Assembly (NCBI GenBank): GCA_000697335.1
Contig: JNEM01011134.1
Location: 1 to 15,833, forward strand
From: Conidiobolus incongruus B7586
Lineage: Eukaryota > Entomophthoromycota > Entomophthoromycetes > Entomophthorales > Conidiobolaceae
Direction of reading: 5' to 3'
Length of the DNA stretch: 15,833 nt
The notes beneath the pieces were generated by a model. The model saw nothing but the letters and a program-made list of their open reading frames with translations. It was not told the origin of the DNA and ran no database searches. Positions 10,250 through 15,833 of this stretch are shown one piece after another; position 1 is the first letter of the stretch; each line of letters starts with the position of its first letter. Position numbers and translations under genes: made by a program.

Positions 10250-10474
10250 TTATCACCAAAAACCTATAAATTTATAACTCACCTTAGGTAAAATTTAAAG
10301 GTTTATATTTTAACCAATTAATAGCTAAATATCATCATTTAATGATATATATAACTAATAAATATAATAGATTTTAATTATTTAATTTAAGTTTATTTCA
10401 TTAAATATTAATTAAGTTATTAGTAAAAATATAGGTGTTTTTGATTTTATGACTCATTTTTACAGGTTAGTGTA
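10250..10474. repeat. Right inverted repeat of the Tc1-type element
   Basis: The inner box is at about 10250-10290, directly behind the transposase stop, and the outer box at 10436-10474. Both are inverted relative to the left arm, and both contain the tttat(g/a)actcac/t core. The arm starts only a few bases after the transposase stop codon. Confidence 0.75.
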
Positions 10475-13120
10475 TAAGGTGTAAATAATTTAATGTAGAT
10501 TGGGTTTTTTAAATAAAATAAATATCTCACACTAGTTTCAACTCAATAGTTTTATGTATTTTATAAGTAAAACTTAGTGATTGGATATTTTGAGTATTAA
10601 GATAATTAGAAAATATTTACTAATTAACCTATTATAGTTATATAACAGGTTTTATTATTGCTCTTTATGGACAAGAATGATTTATTAGTGGAAAGTGACA
10701 AAATCAACTATATCATGAAATAAATGACTTCTAATATGATCTTTGATTAAAAGTGATAATTATAGTTTCTTGAATAAATGATAAGGTCATTCTCAATCAA
10801 TCAGAATATATTTAAGATTCATTAGAACAATAATATATATTGATCAGTATTATTGATTAAATTTACAATTAAATGAACTTTTACTCAAATATTTTATAAT
10901 TTAAATGATTATTCAATTATTACTAAATTTTGACATAATATTCTCATTAATTATATAAGCATTTAATATTTAGTTTTCAGAAGATTCTTATAATTATAAT
11001 AGCAATATATCATGGATAATATATTAGATACTTTTAATTCATAACTCTTTGTTTCTTTAACTATGCTTATTTACTATTTATATATCAAAATTAATTTATT
11101 GAATGAAATACTAAAACCATTTTATTATTGATAAATCAGTTATTAAAATATTTTATGTATTAAAAAATAAAGAAATAAAATTATTGGTTATAATCAATAT
11201 ATATATTAATAAGGTCTGATTTAGTAATTGATATTATGAAACCATTTAAAAATTCTATAATTTATCATGAGATAAGACAAAATTTTAATATTTCATGATA
11301 TGAATAATGAATAGTTTTTGAAATTTTAATATATCCAACAAAAAATGATATAAACCAGCAATATAATGTAATTTCAACAAATGCATTGATATATTTGATA
11401 TTTATAAATGATTTTTAGCTAAATCTTGTATTTAAACATCTCTTTACAAAATTTTAAATATATTCAATATTACAAATTCAAAGTTAAAAATTCATTAATA
11501 AATGAGTCAACTGGAAATAGCAAATAAAAAATATTTTTGATAAAATCATTAAAAATCCAAGGATATAATAAATTAAGTTCTTATTAATATAACTGTTATA
11601 TTCTAAAAATACCCATCTGTCTAGATTTGATAGTTAGGTTCATATTACCCCTTGCTTATGGTGTAATTATTAGTCTATAATCAAGTGATACTCTTTAGCT
11701 CCTTTATTAGAATTTATTTAAAACCTATATCACTCACTAAATGGATTATTTAAACTATAAAGTGTCAAGATTAATAAAGAGGTTTTTCCTTTGAATATTC
11801 TGCTACAATATCTTAATAAAAATTTTTAAGACATATAGTCCTGATATGTTAAAGAGCAGGATTAATAAATAATTGACTAAATCATATCACAAATATTTTT
11901 CTAACCATGATCTTTGTTTCCCAAAACTTATAAAAACTCCACATAACAAGTTATTCAATATAATAGAAAATATCCAGTTTTAATATAATTAACTTATATA
12001 ATTCATTTTATTAGGATTTTTCAAATTTGTTATATAGTTTTCAAATATATAGTCATGTACTAAATCTTTATAATTATCAAGATTACCTAGATCAATTTAT
12101 TGTTTATTAGTTTTTTTAAAAATATAATATGTTTGAATTTGGGAAAAAATAAAATTATATACTTTTAATCCCATATATTTTATTTTTTATCTTTTATCTT
12201 TTATTTATTTGTTTTCACTAAATTTTTTCTCATACCTCTAAAAAATAATCCAAGAAAATGGAAATGAGAATATAATAGATATGTATAAAGGACCACGCTT
12301 TATATAAAAAGACACCAACTACTGAATAGTAGCTAGTTGTTTCACTCTAGCTGAGTTTTTAAAATTTACGGGTATCTCCTTCATATTTGATAAAAAATAA
12401 AAAATACTCATATTCAAGTTCTAAAAGCATTTAAAACTATGTGTACAGTTTTTAATATCCAAATTCAAATAATAAAATGCCAAGTAATTTTTTTCTTGAA
12501 ATTGTATTTGATAAATCACACGAAAATTGAAATCTTCTCATCTAATCTTTTCGGAGTATTCTCCTTTATCCCACTTGAATCAAAATCTTTTACTGGATTA
12601 TGTATTTACAAGTATAGTTAAATTATCGAATCACTCATTATTTGTTTAATTTGTATTGGAACAAATATAACTTAAAATTGATATGCTAATAAGTTAATAT
12701 ATATTCGAAAAAGTGACAATTATATAGTATTTCTAAATTATCTTTAATAATCATAGTAATTTAATACAAAATTAACTCAATTTTATTCATAAATCTACTA
12801 CTATCTCTTTTTAGTCGCAAATTTTTTAACTTCAATTTAATCACTTAACACAATATGTTCTCATCAAAATGAAATTTAAATTATTTTCCTCAGTGGTCAT
12901 ATTATCTAAATGTAAAATGAAAACCAAACCTGAATAGATGTAAAAATTCAATATCAGATAGAGATACCCAAAAAAATATTTAAAGTACTATCAGGTATTT
13001 GGATCAAATCCTTGAATTGTAAAATATCCTAAAATATGCCATATATCATCCTGTGAAAACTTATTACAAAGGGAAATTTATTATTTAGTAGGTTTATGTG
13101 GAAAAGTGAATATAGGGATT
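10475..13120. other. Long region upstream of the mannosyltransferase gene
   Basis: About 2.6 kb with no intact gene. Patches with more G+C occur at about 11600-11870, 12290-12400 and 12500-12620. In the plus frame that includes 11611 the first patch reads like worn-out coding sequence with several stops. At 12439-12621 the plus frame is open for 60 codons. The opposite strand, at 12516-12606, is open for about 28 hydrophilic codons that look more protein-like. I recognise no family. These may be remnants of decayed genes, or regulatory or untranslated sequence of the gene that follows. No tRNA was seen. Confidence 0.35.
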
Positions 13121-13122
13121 AG

Positions 13123-13132
13123 TATAAATATA
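13123..13132 (+). promoter_or_regulatory. TATA-like box of the mannosyltransferase gene
   Basis: The sequence tataaatata lies 70-79 bases before the start codon, a normal distance for a fungal core promoter with a short leader. TATA-like strings are common by chance in DNA this rich in A+T, so only the position supports it. The start codon itself has an A at -3, as fungal genes prefer. Confidence 0.35.
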
Positions 13133-13201
13133 TAAGTATTTTTTCATTAATAGAATAGTTGGTACTCAAAAATCGTCATACATCAAAACATTAATAATAT
13201 A

Positions 13202-14377
13202 ATGATAAAAAATCTAAAGCATTATGTCACACAAAAATCTAAAACAATTATAATAGTTATAATATGTTTATTATTTTTGATGTTTTATTTACTGACAATT
13301 CCTAATTCGAATGTAACTATAAACTTGAATGAAACTCTAGTGAATCAAAAATCCACTGGCGTAAATAGGAATCAGTCAAAAAGATCAAATGAATTTACTA
13401 ACAAGATGAACGCTGCATTTGTTATATTAGTAAGAAATAGTGAATTAGAAGGATGGTTATCGAGTATGAGACAGCTTGAAGATAAATTCAATAGAAACTA
13501 TAACTACCCATATATTTTCCTTAACGATCAAAACTTTACTCAAGAATTCAAGGAGCGAGTAAGATTACATACCAATGCTGATGTAAAGTTTGGATTAATC
13601 CCAAAAGAGCATTGGAGTATTCCAGATTGGATAGATATAGAAAAAATGGAGAAAGAAATGAAAAGAGCCACTTATTTGTACGGAAACTTAGAATCTTACC
13701 GACATATGTGTCGCTTCGAGTCTGGGTTTTTCTTCCGACATCCTCTCCTTAAGGATTTGGATTATTACTGGCGAGTAGAACCATCGGTTAAATTTTTATG
13801 TGATATCAATTTTGATCCCTTCCGATATCTACATGACAATAACAAGAAATACGGATTTACAATTAGCATGAGAGAGATCATGGGAACGATTCCTACATTG
13901 ATGCAAACAGTGGATGAATATATAGACGAAAGAGGGCTTCGCGGAAAGCTACCTCGAGATAATTCCAAAGAATTTATCAGATGGAAAAATGACATAGGAT
14001 ATAATGGTTGCCATTTCTGGTCCAATTTCGAAATTGCATCGTTAGATCTTTGGAGATCAGAAAGTTATTTAGATTTCTTTAACTATCTAGACAAAAAAGG
14101 TGGGTTCTTTTACGAACGCTGGGGCGACGCACCTGTACATTCGATTTATGCTAGTCTCTTCCTTCCCAAATCTCAACTTCATTTCTTCGAAGAAATCGGC
14201 TATGAACATTCCGAAATTTATCACTGTCCAGTTGGTGAAAAATATGCTAAAAATAACTGCGAATGCAATCAAAAGGAAAGTGTGGATTGGAGATTTTATT
14301 CTTGTATGTCGAAATATATGACTTCCTTAAAATCAAAAAATCATGATTTTTTATTTGAATCAGTGATTCATCTATAA
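13202..14377 (+). CDS. Family 15 alpha-1,2-mannosyltransferase (Kre2/Mnt1/Ktr type)
   Basis: This 391-residue protein should transfer mannose from GDP-mannose onto O- and/or N-linked mannans in the Golgi lumen. It is laid out as a type II membrane protein: a short basic cytosolic tail (1-14), one membrane anchor (about 15-33), a short stem (about 34-68) and a catalytic domain (about 69-370). Stem sequons are NVT 37, NET 43 and NQS 57; NFT 111 lies in the domain. Family motifs appear in order: MNAAFVILVRNSEL (69-82), FLND (106-109), HWSIPDWID (137-145), YRHMCRFESGFFFRHPLL (166-183), YYWRVEP (188-194), CDINFDPF (200-207), YNGCHFWSNFEI (267-278) and GGFFYERWGDAPVHS (300-314). By analogy with yeast Kre2/Mnt1, Glu 193 should bind the metal and Glu 277 is the proposed nucleophile. 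Unusual are Gly 269 where most members have Leu, and Met-Gln (234-235) where the family usually has Trp-Glu. The first ATG is accepted because the anchor follows at once. There is no intron. Length is close to the yeast enzymes. A decayed paralogue lies at 4800-5770. Which Ktr subfamily it belongs to cannot be said. Confidence 0.95.
   Translation: MIKNLKHYVTQKSKTIIIVIICLLFLMFYLLTIPNSNVTINLNETLVNQKSTGVNRNQSKRSNEFTNKMNAAFVILVRNSELEGWLSSMRQLEDKFNRNYNYPYIFLNDQNFTQEFKERVRLHTNADVKFGLIPKEHWSIPDWIDIEKMEKEMKRATYLYGNLESYRHMCRFESGFFFRHPLLKDLDYYWRVEPSVKFLCDINFDPFRYLHDNNKKYGFTISMREIMGTIPTLMQTVDEYIDERGLRGKLPRDNSKEFIRWKNDIGYNGCHFWSNFEIASLDLWRSESYLDFFNYLDKKGGFFYERWGDAPVHSIYASLFLPKSQLHFFEEIGYEHSEIYHCPVGEKYAKNNCECNQKESVDWRFYSCMSKYMTSLKSKNHDFLFESVIHL
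14335..14352. repeat. 18-bp perfect palindrome at the 3' end of the gene
   Basis: The sequence aaaaaatcatgatttttt reads the same on both strands. It lies in the last codons of the mannosyltransferase gene (Lys-Asn-His-Asp-Phe region), outside the conserved catalytic domain. A role is unknown and chance is possible. Confidence 0.35.
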
Positions 14378-14380
14378 TTT

Positions 14381-14403
14381 CTATAAAAATCGTAATTTTA
14401 TAG
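14381..14403 (+). other. Hairpin directly after the stop codon
   Basis: A perfect 8-bp stem (ctataaaa ... ttttatag) with a 7-base loop starts three bases after the TAA of the mannosyltransferase. It would lie in the 3' untranslated region of the mRNA. The stem is weak because it is nearly all A and T. Confidence 0.35.
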
Positions 14404-14411
14404 CAATATAT

Positions 14412-14417
14412 AATAAA
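14412..14417 (+). terminator. Candidate polyadenylation signal
   Basis: An aataaa hexamer stands 35 bases after the stop codon, a plausible place for 3'-end formation in a compact fungal gene. It could occur by chance in this composition. Confidence 0.3.
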
Positions 14418-15744
14418 TTGTAATTTACTAATTGTTTTTATTTATGAAACATATCATTCAAGCTATTCAAATATTGTATAATTTAAAATTTATTTTTATT
14501 TTTATTTAACAATTCAACTAATTTCAAACTTGAAAGATTTGTATCCTGATATTATGAAAAAAATAAAATAGAATATGATCTTTTTTATTCTATATAAAAT
14601 CTTTGAATTTTCAAATGACGAATTTATGTATTTTCATTTAAATGAAAAATAAGGTAAAACACAATGATATTATTTTAATAATTAGTTTTTTATTCTTAAT
14701 AGCAAGTTTTTATATAAATAATAATCTCTTAGCCCTTTTATATAATTCTTTAGAGATTATTATTTTAAATAATTTTATAATGAAAAATATGAATTTAAAA
14801 TTTAATATATTTTTTCAAGCTTGAACTTATCAAATTAGTTATATTAACAAACACTCATATCTAGTAAATATAAAGAATGAGATAATAAAAATTTGATTTT
14901 TTAATAGGTAGTATATATATATAATATTATATAAAATATTTGAATTTCTGATCAAATTTTATATATTTTTGATTTTTAAAATAAAAGAATACTATTGTGT
15001 TTTGGTAATTGATCTATTTTAGTACCAATTATATATTGAATATTTATAGATATTAAATAAATTACGATAAGCTTAAAATTTTATAAATCTATAATTGTTA
15101 TATAATCTATATTTTTTTAAAAATTAATTCTTGAACCTTTTTATATAAACCAATTTTTATAAGGAATATAGATGTATTAAATAATTATTATTTAAAATCA
15201 ATTATAAAGTGAACTAAACTAACTTAATATTTATAATTATATTTTGGTTTATAAGAAGTTTTGTAAATAAAGGTTATTATTAGAAAAAACTTATAATATA
15301 ATTTAGTAAATTATATATTCATCTTGTTCTTTAACTTATAACTATATATCTTAAAACTGACAAACTTTTGAAATATTATAAAAAAATATTAAAAAATAAT
15401 TTTTTACTTTTATTGGATTTAAATAATTAATCCAGTAATTAATATTGAATTTTTGTTAGATTCTAACTAAGAGGATAAATAGAATAAAATAAATCCTTTA
15501 ATTATAGACTAACAAAGCTCTTACAATTAAATAAAGATATGAACTTTATTGTTATATTGAAATATATAGGTATTTTGAAAATATATCAAATAAATGTATA
15601 TAATTAATCTCTTACTTATTTTGTTAATAATTTTAAAATATTATTATTAATTAACTTAGAAAGGTAAAATAACAAATTATATAATTTATAATTATATTTT
15701 TTTAAAATACTTATTATATAAAATTCTATATAAAATATAATATA
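14418..15744. other. A+T-rich region downstream of the gene
   Basis: About 1.3 kb without a supported gene. One plus-strand frame at 14642-14824 encodes 60 residues with a hydrophobic stretch; its Ile/Asn/Leu/Phe composition is what chance translation of such DNA gives, and it resembles nothing I know. No RNA gene was seen. Confidence 0.4.
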
Positions 15745-15833
15745 AAATTTAGCTTTTAATAATTTAAATTAAAATCATCAAAGGTCCTTTATTTTAATAT
15801 TTTTAAAATATAACCATAAACTATATAAAATAA
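15745..15833 (+). mobile_element. Start of another mariner-family copy, cut by the window end
   Basis: The sequence atcatcaaaggtcctttatt and what follows match copy 2 at about 6429-6490 (atcatcaaaagttttttatt, then a tattt/tatta stretch, then ccataaac versus ctataaat). Orientation is the same as copy 2. Only the 5' part is in view and the terminal repeat is not convincingly visible to its left, so the true start could be about 175 bp upstream. Confidence 0.5.

Larger units (their letters stand above)
8898..10474 (+). mobile_element. Tc1-type (DD34E) transposon with IR/DR ends, inactive
   Basis: A complete-length element of about 1.58 kb. The outer ends match over 39 bp with five differences, all transitions (tacactaacctacaaaagta at the left; the reverse complement of the right end gives tacactaacctgtaaaaatg). 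TA is the expected target duplication; because both ends read tatacac, the exact edge is uncertain by two bases. About 190 bp further in on each side, a second pair matches (left 9085-9125, right about 10250-10290: aaggtgagtcataaattt versus aaggtgagttataaattt). Outer and inner boxes both contain gt-a/g-agtcataaa in the same orientation. This is the inverted-repeat/direct-repeat arrangement known from Sleeping Beauty-like Tc1 elements, where each end has two transposase binding sites. The transposase relic fills the middle. Confidence 0.88.

Noticed and set aside
13765-14025. Minus-strand open frame inside the mannosyltransferase gene
   Set aside because: It is the antisense shadow of a conserved coding sequence.
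14642-14824. 60-residue hydrophobic open frame behind the mannosyltransferase gene
   Set aside because: Composition expected by chance; no recognised family or promoter. Kept only as a remark in the region entry.

Overview
This is a very A+T-rich eukaryotic window, almost certainly fungal. The one intact gene encodes a Kre2/Mnt1/Ktr-type alpha-1,2-mannosyltransferase (glycosyltransferase family 15), a family known essentially from fungi. It has no intron. Its coding sequence is visibly richer in G+C than its surroundings. I cannot name the fungal lineage from the sequence.

Layout. 439-1754 is a decayed mariner-type DNA transposon on the minus strand, followed by a fragment of the same family (about 2105-2360). 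2361-4800 is gene-free, with a few short open stretches I do not recognise. About 4800-5770 is a pseudogene of the mannosyltransferase, with many stops, at least five frame changes and both expected catalytic glutamates replaced by lysine. 6213-7516 is a second mariner copy on the plus strand, so the pseudogene lies between two inverted copies of one transposon. 7517-8897 is empty A+T-rich DNA. 8898-10474 is a different, complete-length Tc1-type transposon with long inverted repeats carrying internal direct repeats; its transposase frame is unbroken by indels but holds 19 stops. 10475-13120 is mostly empty. 13202-14377 is the intact mannosyltransferase. The last part is empty until about 15745, where another piece of the mariner family runs off the window.

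How it fits together. The intact protein should sit in the Golgi membrane and extend O- and/or N-linked mannose chains. The pseudogene is a paralogous copy that decayed by ordinary substitutions and indels. The transposons decayed differently: C-to-T and G-to-A transitions dominate, stops are TAA or TAG and never TGA in the frames read, and Gln and Trp codons are the ones lost. That is the expected footprint of a CpA-targeted process such as repeat-induced point mutation (RIP). Two copies of one mariner in the same window allow this to be seen directly, because one copy often keeps the base the other has lost.
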